DNA of 64,000 nt from Dyadobacter beijingensis DSM 21582 (GTDB lineage Bacteria > Bacteroidota > Bacteroidia > Cytophagales > Spirosomataceae). Position 1 is the first letter of the stretch. Each line of letters starts with the position of its first letter. Location: the NCBI RefSeq assembly GCF_000382205.1, contig NZ_KB907788.1, forward strand, positions 62,001 through 126,000. The letters are read 5' to 3'. The notes beneath the pieces were generated by a model, which saw only the letters and a list, made by a program, of their open reading frames with translations, made no database searches and was not told the origin of the DNA. A program made the translations under genes and the position numbers. Of the stretch, positions 9,567-18,197 are shown one piece after another.

Positions 9567-10712
9567 CTAGTGCGAGGGCGGCGCCTGTTTTTGAAATAAA
9601 ATCCGCAAGCTGCGCGGCGTGCTGAGTTCTAATGCATCGACGGCACCGTTTCGGGTTCTCTTGAAAACAACGCCTGCCTTGATTTCCGGTATCAGAAAGC
9701 GATCCCGGGCATAGCTTTCAAGTGGATGAATAGCGCCTGAGGCGAGTTTGATCTTCAACGCCTGGTCATGCTTCTGAATTTCGACGATACCTCCCACTTC
9801 TTCCGAAAAATATGCACCGGTATAATGGTCGAGCGGTGCATTGTCAGCCGTCGGATCGACTTGATAGTATTGCATCGGTTCGCCGGCCGGCGGGGTGATG
9901 GTCAGTTCACCGGCCCGGTCGAATGCTAATTTAATCCCGTAAAACCGGAATTGGCGCGCATTGACCGGCTCCAACGGCGTTTCCGACAGCATTAACCCTT
10001 GCGGCCCCAGTGTGATTTCCACGTCGCGGGCGGACTGTGCGCTTTTGTAAAAACCGGCATACGATTTCAGCGTCGCCGGATCGATTTTGACGGTATTTGC
10101 CGGCCTGGCCTTGTCGTCGGCCGCCTCATCGGGAAGCGTAAGCAAGTCGAATACCGCAGCGGCAGGGTCGATGCCGGTGCTATCGAGCATGGAAGTATTG
10201 CTGAGCCACGCAATGGAAAGGCCCTCGGCAGGGGAAGCAATCAGTTTGGCACGGTAGGCATTGGTAGCGCCGCCGTGGAAAAATACCGGCTTTCGGGCGG
10301 CGCGGTTGTCGATAAACAGTCCGGCTGCGTAGCTGCTTACGGTGCCGTCGCCGAGCGTGTCCAATGCGATTTGTTTTCGATACACGGTTTGCCCGCCCAT
10401 TTTTTCGGAAAGGTAAAAGTCGTTCCATTTCAGCAGGTCTTCGGCCGCGGTGAATTGTTTGGATACTGACCCTGCTTCGATCAGACTTTCCTCTGTGAGC
10501 CGCACATTTCGTGGGAGGTCTGCCATGCCCCATGCTTTGGAATAAATCACTTTCCCATGCCGGCTCACCGCCAGCTGGCCGCCGGGCTTCTCAGCGGAGT
10601 AGAAAAGGAAAAGGCTGTCGATCTTAGCTTCCGGGCTTTGGGCATACACACTTCCGCATAGTAAGCGCATAATTAGCACGTGGACAACCGAAATGCAGGT
10701 ACATAACTTCAT
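9567..10712 (-). CDS. Serine hydrolase (beta-lactamase-like) with in-frame internal deletion
   Basis: 381 residues with a signal peptide (LIMRLLCGSVYAQ). The N-terminal part carries the class C beta-lactamase-fold nucleophile motif SVSK (Ser82-Lys85) followed by QFTA, but the next residues are AEDLLKWNDF, a segment that in complete family members lies well over 100 residues later. The stretch holding the helical domain and the Y-x-N motif is therefore missing, while the HGG segment corresponding to the third active-site motif and the C-terminal extension (AGFYKS..) remain. The frame is preserved across the junction near 10440-10452. The catalytic domain cannot fold normally, so this is probably a pseudogene with an intact frame. 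Divergent from the threonine-aldolase-like gene. Confidence 0.8.
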   Translation of the reverse strand: MKLCTCISVVHVLIMRLLCGSVYAQSPEAKIDSLFLFYSAEKPGGQLAVSRHGKVIYSKAWGMADLPRNVRLTEESLIEAGSVSKQFTAAEDLLKWNDFYLSEKMGGQTVYRKQIALDTLGDGTVSSYAAGLFIDNRAARKPVFFHGGATNAYRAKLIASPAEGLSIAWLSNTSMLDSTGIDPAAAVFDLLTLPDEAADDKARPANTVKIDPATLKSYAGFYKSAQSARDVEITLGPQGLMLSETPLEPVNARQFRFYGIKLAFDRAGELTITPPAGEPMQYYQVDPTADNAPLDHYTGAYFSEEVGGIVEIQKHDQALKIKLASGAIHPLESYARDRFLIPEIKAGVVFKRTRNGAVDALELSTPRSLRILFQKQAPPSH

Positions 10713-10750
10713 GGAACGGGCGATTTTGGGGAGGGAAAATATACGCAGGT

Positions 10751-10765
10751 TTTACATGATGTAAA
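10751..10765. promoter_or_regulatory. Perfect 15-bp dyad operator candidate
   Basis: TTTACATGATGTAAA is a perfect inverted repeat (7-base arms, one central base) in the divergent spacer between the serine hydrolase (start 10712) and the PLP enzyme. The ATGTAA half-site form is typical of dimeric helix-turn-helix repressors. Its presence argues against translation starting at 10765. Confidence 0.5.
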
Positions 10766-10875
10766 TGCCGGTTACCCGATCAGTTGCAAAATATTTCCCC
10801 CGCGCAATTAAGGTCCCTCACTACGCACATATGGCTGAAACAGCTAGTTTTGTCTGCAGTAAGAATCACCAGGGC

Positions 10876-11904
10876 ATGTACAGTTTCAAAAACGATTACA
10901 GCGTAGGGGCGCATCCCCACATTTTAAAGGCATTATCCGAAACCAACGATACCGTGCAGCCGGGGTATGGCGAGGATGCTTATTCGCGGCAGGCGGCGGA
11001 CCTGATCCGGGAAAAGCTGCAAAGCCCGGCGGCAGGCGTGTACTTCGTTTCAGGCGGGACGCAGGCGAACCTGACGGTGATTTCGTCCGTGCTGAAACCC
11101 TATCAATCCGTGATCTCGGCGGCTAGCGGGCATATCAACCACCATGAAACGGGGGCGATCGAGGCTACGGGACACCGGATCGAGGCATTGCCGGCGGCGG
11201 ACGGCAAACTGACGCCCGCATTGATCGGGGATTATCTCGGCACGGCGATGGAAGTGCATATGCGCATGCCCAAGCTCGTTTACATATCCAATTCCACGGA
11301 GGTCGGTACGCATTATACGAAGGCCGAACTGGCTGCGCTTTGGGAATTTTGCCGGGAGAAAAAGCTCTACCTGTTCATGGATGGTGCAAGGCTGGCGTCG
11401 GGGTTGGATGCGGGCGATATCGGATTTCCCGACCTGGCCCGGTATACCGACGTGTTTTACATCGGCGGCACGAAAAACGGTGCTTTGCTCGGTGAGGCGA
11501 TTGTGATCAATAACCCTTCGCTCGATGAGGATTTTGCATATAACCTGAAAATGCGGGGCGCACTCCTGGCGAAAGGCCGCATACTGGGCATTCAGTTCGC
11601 GGAGCTGTTTAGGGATGATTTGTATTTCAAAATCGGCGCGCACCTGAACCGCACGGCCGCCCGGCTTACGGAAGGGATCAGGGCGCTCGGCTTCGGCTTC
11701 TCGACCGATTCAAAAACGAACCAGATTTTCCCCATCCTGCCTTTTGCCGTGATCCGTGAATTGGAGCGCAAATATGATTTCTACGTATGGGAAAAGCGCG
11801 ACGACGGCAAGGCGGTGGTTCGTTTGGTAACTAACTGGGCCATTACCGATGCCATCGTCGAGCAGTTTATTGCCGATTTGGGCGAATGTGCTGCTACAAC
11901 GTAG
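10876..11904 (+). CDS. Low-specificity threonine aldolase / beta-eliminating lyase-like PLP enzyme
   Basis: 342 residues from the ATG at 10876. Family members begin at the equivalent MYSFKNDYS, so the longer in-frame starts at 10765 and 10831 are less likely. Fold type I PLP enzyme: YGEDAYS near the start, substrate and phosphate contacts in VSGGTQANL, a cofactor aspartate in LFMDGARLASGL, and the Schiff-base lysine Lys200 in YIGGTKNGALLG. The family cleaves L-threonine or allo-threonine to glycine and acetaldehyde. Cytosolic, monocistronic. Its 3' end overlaps the convergent SDR remnant by 11 bases. Confidence 0.88.
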   Translation: MYSFKNDYSVGAHPHILKALSETNDTVQPGYGEDAYSRQAADLIREKLQSPAAGVYFVSGGTQANLTVISSVLKPYQSVISAASGHINHHETGAIEATGHRIEALPAADGKLTPALIGDYLGTAMEVHMRMPKLVYISNSTEVGTHYTKAELAALWEFCREKKLYLFMDGARLASGLDAGDIGFPDLARYTDVFYIGGTKNGALLGEAIVINNPSLDEDFAYNLKMRGALLAKGRILGIQFAELFRDDLYFKIGAHLNRTAARLTEGIRALGFGFSTDSKTNQIFPILPFAVIRELERKYDFYVWEKRDDGKAVVRLVTNWAITDAIVEQFIADLGECAATT

Positions 11905-12445
11905 CCATTCCGCCATCGATCATCAGCTCGGTGCCGAGCAGGAACCGCGACTCGTCCGACGCGAAGTAGACGGCCGCGTTGGCAATTTCTTCCGGTGCGC
12001 CGAAGCGGCCTGCGGGGATCTGTGCGGCAATGCCTTCACCTACCTGCTTGAATTCCTCTTCCGAAATGCGCGTTGCTAGACGTGTTGAGGATAATGGAAC
12101 CGCCGTCGTTCACGAGGAGCAGCAGCGCCTGGATCGTGAGATAGGCCCCTTTGAAATTGACGTCGAAAATCTGGTCGTAAAATCCTGCCGTTACCTGGTC
12201 GAGCGGTGAAAACCGGGCGATACCGGCATTGAGGAAGAGAATATCGACCTTCGGCGCCACCGCTTTCACCTGTGCTTTCAATCGCTGGATGTCTTCCAGT
12301 TTTGCTGCATCCGATACAATGCCGTGTGCCTGATTGCCAAGCGATTGCTCCGCTTCCTCATTGGCTTTCGCATTCCGACCGGTGAATACCACCGTTGCGC
12401 CTTTTACAGTACGGCGGTTTCATCGTATTTCTTGGGCCTGGCCAT
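11894..12445 (-). pseudogene. SDR oxidoreductase remnant with two internal deletions
   Basis: Three blocks of one short-chain dehydrogenase are collinear on the minus strand but out of frame with each other. Block 1 (from the ATG at 12443-12445) reads MARPKKYDETAVL and then hits TAA. Block 2 resumes as KGATVVFTGRNAKANEEAE and runs to IILNTSSNA near 12072, with NAG and the first catalytic Ser region present. Block 3, in another frame, reads RISEEEFKQVGEGIAA through GTELMIDGGMATL and stops at 11894. Missing are the glycine-rich TGxxxGIG cofactor loop and the YxxxK catalytic pair. No functional product is possible. Confidence 0.85.
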
Positions 12446-12539
12446 GATTATTTTGTATCGTTCGTTACAATAACAAAGGTAGTCGCTTTTTGTTTCCCGT
12501 AAAACGTTGGAAAATGCCTGACTGTACGTGGATTTGATG

Positions 12540-14480
12540 CTAAAAGGTGTAATTCCGCTTGATACCGAGCTTTTTCATTTTGGAGCCGAGGGTGGTAGGG
12601 GGAATGTTGAGGATGGCGGCGGCGCCGTCTTCGCCGCGGATACGGCCATTGCATTTTTGTAGCACCTGGATAATGTAATCCCGCTCGTTTTCGAATATCG
12701 TTTTCAGGCGCACCTCTTCGGTCTTTTCCGGAAGCTCTTTGGGTTTATTCACCGGCAGCGGGATCTGTTCGATCACATGGCCCTTTGCGAGGAGCACGCT
12801 GCGTTCGATCAGGTTTTCCAGCTCGCGGATATTGCCCGGCCAGTCATAGGCCATGAGGCTTTTGAGGGTTTTGTCCGAAACGCCGGAGATTTTCCGGCCT
12901 ATTTTCCCGGCATAAACCCGCACGAAATGGTCGACGAGGAACGGGATATCCTCGCGGCGCTCGGCGAGAGATGGCAGGTGGATCGGGAAGACGTTCAACC
13001 GGTAGTACAGATCCAGCCGGAAACGGCCCTCCGCCACCTCTTTTTCCAGGTTCCGGTTCGTGGCGGCGATAATACGGATATTCACCTTCACCGGCGCCTT
13101 GCCGCCGATGCGTTCGATTTCCTTTTGCTGCAACACGCGAAGCAGTTTTACCTGTGTTTCCAGGGGCATATCACCGATTTCGTCGAGGAAAATAGTACCG
13201 TTGCTGGCTTGCTCGAACCGCCCTGTCCGCCGCTCGAATGCACCGGTAAATGCGCCTCTTTCATGTCCGAAAAGCTCGGATTCGATCAGGTTCGTCGGTA
13301 ACGCGGCACAATTGACCTTCACCAACGGCTTGCCGCTTCTCGCGGAAAGCGCATGAATACTTTCGGCGACACGCTCCTTGCCGGTACCGCTTTCGCCGGT
13401 GATGAGCACGGAGGTATCCGCCGGCGCCACCTGGCTCACGAGGTCGAAAACCTCCGTCAGTTGCGGGCTATTGCCAATAATTCCTTCAAAAACAGCATTT
13501 TGGGAAGTGCTCGGAGGCGCATAAGCAGGCTTCTCCGTCGGCACATTTACCACCGGCCAGTGCAGGCTTTGGGTCGCGAGCAGCAGGAAAGGCCGCACGC
13601 GCCTGCCCAATGCCGCATGCTGCGCCGCGAATGCATCCGGGCGACGACTGTAAAATGAAAAGTAAAGCACCGGACCGCCCTTCGAAACGGCGGGAAGCGG
13701 GAGGTCCAGTACGGATTTCATGCTGAATACATCGGCGATCAAGCCCCGCAGGGTAGGGCCGCCCGGCATAGGCCTGGGATAAAGGTCGTTCCTGAACGCC
13801 ACATCGGCTGGGGCGGTATGCCTGGCTTGCAGCGCCGTCAGCTCGTGGGGTTTGAGGTTGGCAATGATGGCGAACCCCTCTGGCGTAATGGTCTGGTATT
13901 CATTGAATCCAACTCTCCGCAAATGGAGCAGGTCGGTTTTCCCTTCTGCACCCGCGCAGGTCACGGCGGCAGTCACGAAATCGAAGGGGATGAATGGTTG
14001 CAGCACCTGCGCGATCATCAGCAGCTTTTGCTCGCGGCCGGCTGGCTCGGTCGTAATGTTGGCGAGTTGCGTTTGCAGCTGGGTTTCCTTGCGGAGCTGC
14101 GATTCCAGCCCGTTTTCGTGGTGATACTGGGCGATCTGAAGCGCTACCAGCAAGTCGTTCTCGCGGAATGGCTTCACGAGGAACCCGTTCGGGTGCGTCG
14201 CTTTGGCGGCATTCAGCACTTCCTCGTTGGAATTGGCCGATAGGTAAATGAAAGGGACATTCTGCTCACGCAGCTGCACGGCGAAGTCGATCCCCGTCTT
14301 GTTCCCGGCCAGAAATATATCCAGCAGCACGAGATACGGCTTTTCCTTTTCCAGCAATTCTTCCGCCTGCTCCACCGACCGCGCGACGCCGCACACCGTG
14401 TACCCGGCGCGCTGGAGCATGATCCGCAGGTGGTTGGCTTCTACAAACTGGTCTTCGACGATGAGTATATGCTGGTTCAT
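12540..14480 (-). CDS. Sigma54-dependent response regulator (NtrC type)
   Basis: 646 residues. Receiver domain at residues 1-120 with acidic pocket (VEDQ), phospho-acceptor Asp54 (VLLDIF) and Lys103 (LVKPF). A middle region (about 150-310) of unassigned sensory character. A full AAA+ sigma54 interaction domain with Walker A GESGTGKE, the GAFTGA loop at 409-414, [12 protein letters not shown] and the R-finger region. A Fis-type helix-turn-helix at the C-terminus ([20 protein letters not shown]). It activates RpoN promoters on phosphorylation. No kinase gene is adjacent. Divergent from the alpha/beta hydrolase across a 341-base spacer rich in dyads, but I see no convincing -24/-12 element there. 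Confidence 0.95.
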   Translation of the reverse strand: MNQHILIVEDQFVEANHLRIMLQRAGYTVCGVARSVEQAEELLEKEKPYLVLLDIFLAGNKTGIDFAVQLREQNVPFIYLSANSNEEVLNAAKATHPNGFLVKPFRENDLLVALQIAQYHHENGLESQLRKETQLQTQLANITTEPAGREQKLLMIAQVLQPFIPFDFVTAAVTCAGAEGKTDLLHLRRVGFNEYQTITPEGFAIIANLKPHELTALQARHTAPADVAFRNDLYPRPMPGGPTLRGLIADVFSMKSVLDLPLPAVSKGGPVLYFSFYSRRPDAFAAQHAALGRRVRPFLLLATQSLHWPVVNVPTEKPAYAPPSTSQNAVFEGIIGNSPQLTEVFDLVSQVAPADTSVLITGESGTGKERVAESIHALSARSGKPLVKVNCAALPTNLIESELFGHERGAFTGAFERRTGRFEQASNGTIFLDEIGDMPLETQVKLLRVLQQKEIERIGGKAPVKVNIRIIAATNRNLEKEVAEGRFRLDLYYRLNVFPIHLPSLAERREDIPFLVDHFVRVYAGKIGRKISGVSDKTLKSLMAYDWPGNIRELENLIERSVLLAKGHVIEQIPLPVNKPKELPEKTEEVRLKTIFENERDYIIQVLQKCNGRIRGEDGAAAILNIPPTTLGSKMKKLGIKRNYTF

Positions 14481-14678
14481 TCCGGCAGGGCGGTTCTATG
14501 GGTGAATCGGGCTTGCGCCACGGTTGTCATGGCTTTATCATAAAGCGTACCACAAACGATCCCCGTTTCGGTTTACACGATACCTGGGGCTGTAAATGCG
14601 GAATTCGCCTGAAATACGATGGTAAATGAGATCGCCGCAAAAAAGCGAAATCCAACCGGAAACTAAAAGGCTTTTTTG

Positions 14679-14696
14679 CCGACGATATATCGTCGG
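14679..14696. promoter_or_regulatory. Operator candidate 1 (perfect 18-bp palindrome)
   Basis: CCGACGATATATCGTCGG is a perfect palindrome centred at 14687.5. It is too short and has no T-run, so a terminator is unlikely; a dimeric regulator site is the natural reading. Confidence 0.6.
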
Positions 14697-14710
14697 ACTA
14701 AGCGGTACGA

Positions 14711-14726
14711 CAACGATATTCCGTTG
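14711..14726. promoter_or_regulatory. Operator candidate 2 (related dyad)
   Basis: CAACGATATTCCGTTG matches the inner 16 bases of the first palindrome at 12 of 16 positions, and two of the differences (positions 2 and 15) are complementary so the outer symmetry is kept. Centre 14718.5, which is 31 bp or about three helical turns from operator 1. Confidence 0.55.
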
Positions 14727-14780
14727 GCAATAATAGTATTAGTTTCGTAATTAGCTGATTAACAGTGCTGTATCGACTGG

Positions 14781-14817
14781 TATCCTTTTAAGCCTGCATA
14801 GCCGGACTAAAAGGATA
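14781..14817 (+). promoter_or_regulatory. Stem-loop sequestering the Shine-Dalgarno sequence
   Basis: TATCCTTTTA (14781-14790) is the exact reverse complement of TAAAAGGATA (14808-14817), with a 17-base loop. The right arm contains AAGGA (14811-14815), six bases from the ATG at 14822, so the folded mRNA would hide the ribosome binding site. Confidence 0.6.
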
Positions 14818-14821
14818 AAAG

Positions 14822-15604
14822 ATGGGCGATCACGCGAAAACAATTTTGTTCATTACCGGTGCATTTGTGAGCAATGCCTGCTGGGACGAGTGGCGGCGGT
14901 ATTTCGAAAGCAGGGGCTACCACACATTGGCTCCGCCCTGGCCGCATAAGCAGGCTTCCGCAGAGGAGCTGCGCAGCCGCCACCCCGACCCGGTAATCGC
15001 CTCGAACCGGCTGGCCGACGTGGTCGAACACTATGCAAACATTGCGGCTGACCTGCCCGAAAAGCCGATTCTGGTCGGCCATTCCATCGGCGGGCTTGTG
15101 ACGCAGCTGCTGCTGCAAAGGCAGCTCGGCGAGGCGGGTATCGCCATCCATTCGGTGCCGCCGCAGGGGATTATGACGTTCCGGCTGTCGTTCCTGATCG
15201 CCGGCTGGGGGCCGCTGGGGTTTTTCACGCCGGTGAACGAGCCGTTTATGATGTCGTTCCGGCAATGGCAATACGCCTTCACGAACGGCCTGCCCATGGA
15301 AGTGCAGAAGGAAGGTTACTACCAGCTGGCCATTCCCGAGTCCAAACGTATTGTGCGCGACACGATTACGAGCGCCGCACGCGTCGATTTTCAAAAACCA
15401 CACGCGCCGCTGCTGCTCGTCGCCGGCACGGCCGACCATACCATTCCCGATTCGCTCAATTACGACAACTACCGCAAGTACAAGTCTGACGGCTCCATTA
15501 CCGATTTTAAAAAGTTCGACGGCCGCACGCATTTCGTACTCGGCCAGCCCGGCTGGGAAGAGGTGGCGGAGTATTGCCTCGAATGGCTGCAAACACTGGA
15601 TTAA
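14822..15604 (+). CDS. Alpha/beta hydrolase
   Basis: 260 residues, cytosolic (no signal). Nucleophile elbow GHSIGG with Ser88, oxyanion region near FITGAFVSNACWDEW, an acidic residue in VAGTADHTIPDS and the terminal His in GRTHFVL: a complete Ser-Asp-His triad. Substrate is not predictable from sequence; the family includes esterases, lipases and haloperoxidase-like enzymes. Expression appears tightly controlled by two upstream dyads and an RNA stem over a strong AAGGA site. A second alpha/beta hydrolase of different type follows 52 bases later, perhaps in the same transcript. Confidence 0.85.
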   Translation: MGDHAKTILFITGAFVSNACWDEWRRYFESRGYHTLAPPWPHKQASAEELRSRHPDPVIASNRLADVVEHYANIAADLPEKPILVGHSIGGLVTQLLLQRQLGEAGIAIHSVPPQGIMTFRLSFLIAGWGPLGFFTPVNEPFMMSFRQWQYAFTNGLPMEVQKEGYYQLAIPESKRIVRDTITSAARVDFQKPHAPLLLVAGTADHTIPDSLNYDNYRKYKSDGSITDFKKFDGRTHFVLGQPGWEEVAEYCLEWLQTLD

Positions 15605-15656
15605 TGCCCTTTGCCAAATAACCAATCTCAATGTTCCACCTTTAAATCATGCACAG

Positions 15657-16673
15657 ATGAACACCCCATTCTACCCGAAAAACGACTTCCTGCACAACAG
15701 GAGATGGATCAAAATTCTGACATTCATCACCCTGCTGGCGACGGTGTTGGCATGTAATACCCCCAAACAGGAAGCGCAGGAGGCCGCTGCTGCGGATACT
15801 GCTTCAACTGCCCCCGCCGCGAAACCTGCCGATCCGCCTTCGAACTTCCGCCACGAGACGGCGAATGTGAACGGCGTCAATATCCATTACGTCGTCGGCG
15901 GAACGGGCGAGCCGCTGCTGCTCGTGCATGGTTTCGGGCAAAACTGGTACATGTGGAACCGGCTGCTCCCGGAGCTTTCCAAACATTTCACGGTGATCGC
16001 GCCGGATTTGCGCGGGGTAGGGGAGTCGGACAAGCCGGAGGGCGGTTACGACAAGAAAACGATGGCTACCGACCTGCACGAGCTGATGAAAAAGCTCGGA
16101 TTTAACCACATTAACCTCGCCGGCCACGACATCGGGCTGATGGTGGCCTACGCCTACGCTGCGCAATTTCCTGCGGACGTGAAAAAACTCGCATTAATGG
16201 ACGCCCTGCTGCCGGGTATCGAACCGGTATGGAGCCAGGTTTCGGCAGGCGCGTGGTGGTTCGGCTTTTTCGGCTGGCCGGCGTCGGGCAGCATTGTGGC
16301 GGGCCGGGAAAGGGAGTTCCTGACGAATTTCTGGCCGGTGGTAGGGCATGTCGAAAAGCCCTTCACGCCGGAGGAAACGGAAGAGTTTATCCGCGCCTAT
16401 GCCGTGCAGGGCGGTACGACGGGTGCATTTCACTGGTTCGGCAACTTCCCGCAGGATGCGAGGGACAACAAGGAATTTGCCAAAACGAAGCTGACCATGC
16501 CGCTGCTGGCTATGGGCGGTGAGTATTTCGGAGCGGCATTCCTCAAAGACCATTCCAGGCTGGTGGCCACCAACGTGTCCGAAGCGAAGATCATGGGATC
16601 GGGGCATTGGGTCGTGCAGGAACAGACGGAACAGGTGCAGAAAGCCCTACTCGATTTCTTCCTCGGTAAGTGA
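15657..16673 (+). CDS. Epoxide-hydrolase-like alpha/beta hydrolase lipoprotein
   Basis: 338 residues from the ATG at 15657; the frame is open further upstream only because it overlaps the previous gene. A lipoprotein signal ends LLATVLAC (Cys33), followed by a low-complexity Ala/Pro linker, then an alpha/beta hydrolase domain. The nucleophile is Asp158 in GHDIGL rather than Ser, which places it with epoxide hydrolases and haloalkane dehalogenases. HGFGQNWYMW gives the oxyanion HG motif and GSGHWVVQEQ the catalytic His. Periplasmic or outer-membrane anchored. Confidence 0.85.
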   Translation: MNTPFYPKNDFLHNRRWIKILTFITLLATVLACNTPKQEAQEAAAADTASTAPAAKPADPPSNFRHETANVNGVNIHYVVGGTGEPLLLVHGFGQNWYMWNRLLPELSKHFTVIAPDLRGVGESDKPEGGYDKKTMATDLHELMKKLGFNHINLAGHDIGLMVAYAYAAQFPADVKKLALMDALLPGIEPVWSQVSAGAWWFGFFGWPASGSIVAGREREFLTNFWPVVGHVEKPFTPEETEEFIRAYAVQGGTTGAFHWFGNFPQDARDNKEFAKTKLTMPLLAMGGEYFGAAFLKDHSRLVATNVSEAKIMGSGHWVVQEQTEQVQKALLDFFLGK

Positions 16674-16713
16674 AAATGCACTGTACTATGAAAGCTATCC
16701 AAAAAAATCAGCC

Positions 16714-18081
16714 ATGAGATCGATGCTGACAGCCTGTTTCCTGCTCGCGGCAGTGCAATGCATGGGGCAATATGCGCCCTTCAAAATGCTCCGCTACGAT
16801 GAGGATTATGCTTTTCTGAAAACGGACACGAGCAGGAACTTCTACCGGCGGATGAAATTCCTGCCGCTGACCAAAAACGGGGAAACCTACCTTAGCTTCG
16901 GCGGCGACGTCAGGTTTCAGTACTACCACGTGATCAACGAGGAATGGGGCGAGCAGCCCGACGGCAATTACGGCTACGTTTTCTCCCGTTACCTGGGCCA
17001 CGCCGATTTTCACGCGGGCCGGCATTTCCGGTTTTTTACGGAATTGCAAAGCGGCATGGCCAATGCCAAAGCCAGCACGAGTCCGGCCGACGAAAACCCG
17101 CTCGATCTGCACCAGGCATTCTTCGATGTGAACTGGTTTCCCGAAAAAAAGACCAACCTGGTTTTCCGGGTGGGGCGTCAGGAGCTTTCCTATGGGTCAC
17201 AGCGGCTGATTTCGGTGCGGGAGGGACCGAATAACCGGCACGCGTTCGATGGTGCCAAAGTGATGTTTTCAGGTCAAAACTTTCGCACGGACCTGCTCTA
17301 TTCACATTATGTGGCTTCAAAAAAAGGCGTTTTCGATGACGGGTACAACAAGAATATCAAGCTATGGGGCGCTTATGCGGTGCTGAACGACGTGCCGCTG
17401 CTGCGGAATGTCGATCTGTATTATTTTGGTTTTGATAAAAAAGCCAACAGCTACGACGACGGCCGGGGCAAAGAGCTGAGGCATTCTGCGGGAACGCGGA
17501 TGTGGGGCAAAAGCCGGGCGTGGCGTTACGACGTCGAAGCGGTATACCAGACGGGCGATTTCGCCAGCAAAACCATCCGCGCCTGGACGGCCTCGGCACA
17601 CGTGGATTATATGCTTGGCGATTTGCGGTTCGAGCCCGAGCTGGGATTGAAAACCGAACTGATCAGCGGGGACAAGCGACTGGGCGACAACAGGATGAAT
17701 ACGTTCAATCCGCTGTTCCCGCGAGGCGGCTATTTCGGATTGGCGGCATTGATCGGCCCGGCGAACCTGATCGACGTGCACCCGTCGGTGATGTTGAATT
17801 TTACGGAAAAATTATCCGTGGATTTCGATTACGACGTGTTCTGGCGGTACAGCAGCCAGGATGGCGTGTACGGCCCGAATGCGGCCCTGATTTACGGCAG
17901 CTCGGGTATTTCCGACAAATTCATCGGCAGCCAGTACGCGATGGCGGCCGAATACGTGAGCAACCCGTTCGTCCATTTCGGCTGCGAACTGACCTATTTC
18001 GCTGCCGGTGATTTCCTGCGCCGCGCCGGGCCCGGAAAGAACCTGCTTTTTCTTTGCCTTACTACTGAATTAAAGTTTTAG
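16714..18081 (+). CDS. Alginate-export-family outer membrane porin
   Basis: 455 residues from the ATG at 16714 (MRSMLTACFLLAAVQCMGQ signal peptide); an earlier in-frame ATG at 16519 would start inside the previous gene and is rejected. The mature protein reads as a beta-barrel of alternating polar/aromatic strands with an early YLSFGGDVRFQYYHV segment and VFRVGRQELSYGSQRLISVR, both typical of AlgE-like export porins, and ends in an aromatic residue (TTELKF). In Bacteroidota such porins accompany varied substrates, so alginate itself is not implied. It starts 40 bases after the lipoprotein hydrolase, probably in the same operon. Confidence 0.8.
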   Translation: MRSMLTACFLLAAVQCMGQYAPFKMLRYDEDYAFLKTDTSRNFYRRMKFLPLTKNGETYLSFGGDVRFQYYHVINEEWGEQPDGNYGYVFSRYLGHADFHAGRHFRFFTELQSGMANAKASTSPADENPLDLHQAFFDVNWFPEKKTNLVFRVGRQELSYGSQRLISVREGPNNRHAFDGAKVMFSGQNFRTDLLYSHYVASKKGVFDDGYNKNIKLWGAYAVLNDVPLLRNVDLYYFGFDKKANSYDDGRGKELRHSAGTRMWGKSRAWRYDVEAVYQTGDFASKTIRAWTASAHVDYMLGDLRFEPELGLKTELISGDKRLGDNRMNTFNPLFPRGGYFGLAALIGPANLIDVHPSVMLNFTEKLSVDFDYDVFWRYSSQDGVYGPNAALIYGSSGISDKFIGSQYAMAAEYVSNPFVHFGCELTYFAAGDFLRRAGPGKNLLFLCLTTELKF

Positions 18082-18197
18082 CGGCTACCCATGCAACTCT
18101 TTAGGGTAGGCATAATGTCTGAGCAGTTACATCTCCGCCGCAGTGAAACGGGCAGTCCGTTTGACGGGCGGAGTGAAACTTCAAAGCCGCTTTCCCC

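Larger units (their letters stand above)
14481..14821. other. 341-base divergent regulatory spacer
   Basis: No gene. It holds two related dyads (14679-14696 and 14711-14726) and a stem-loop covering the ribosome binding site of the hydrolase (14781-14817), each listed separately. The part nearest the response regulator (14481-14670) shows nothing recognisable. Confidence 0.7.

Noticed and set aside
9567-10712. Serine hydrolase anomaly as a simple sequencing frameshift.
   Set aside because: The frame is continuous and both sides are in the same frame; the segment is missing, not shifted.
14770-14800. Possible sigma54 promoter (GG then GC) upstream of the alpha/beta hydrolase, suggested by the neighbouring NtrC-type regulator.
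   Set aside because: Spacing between GG and GC is 11 rather than 10 bases and the flanks do not match TGGCAC-N5-TTGC.
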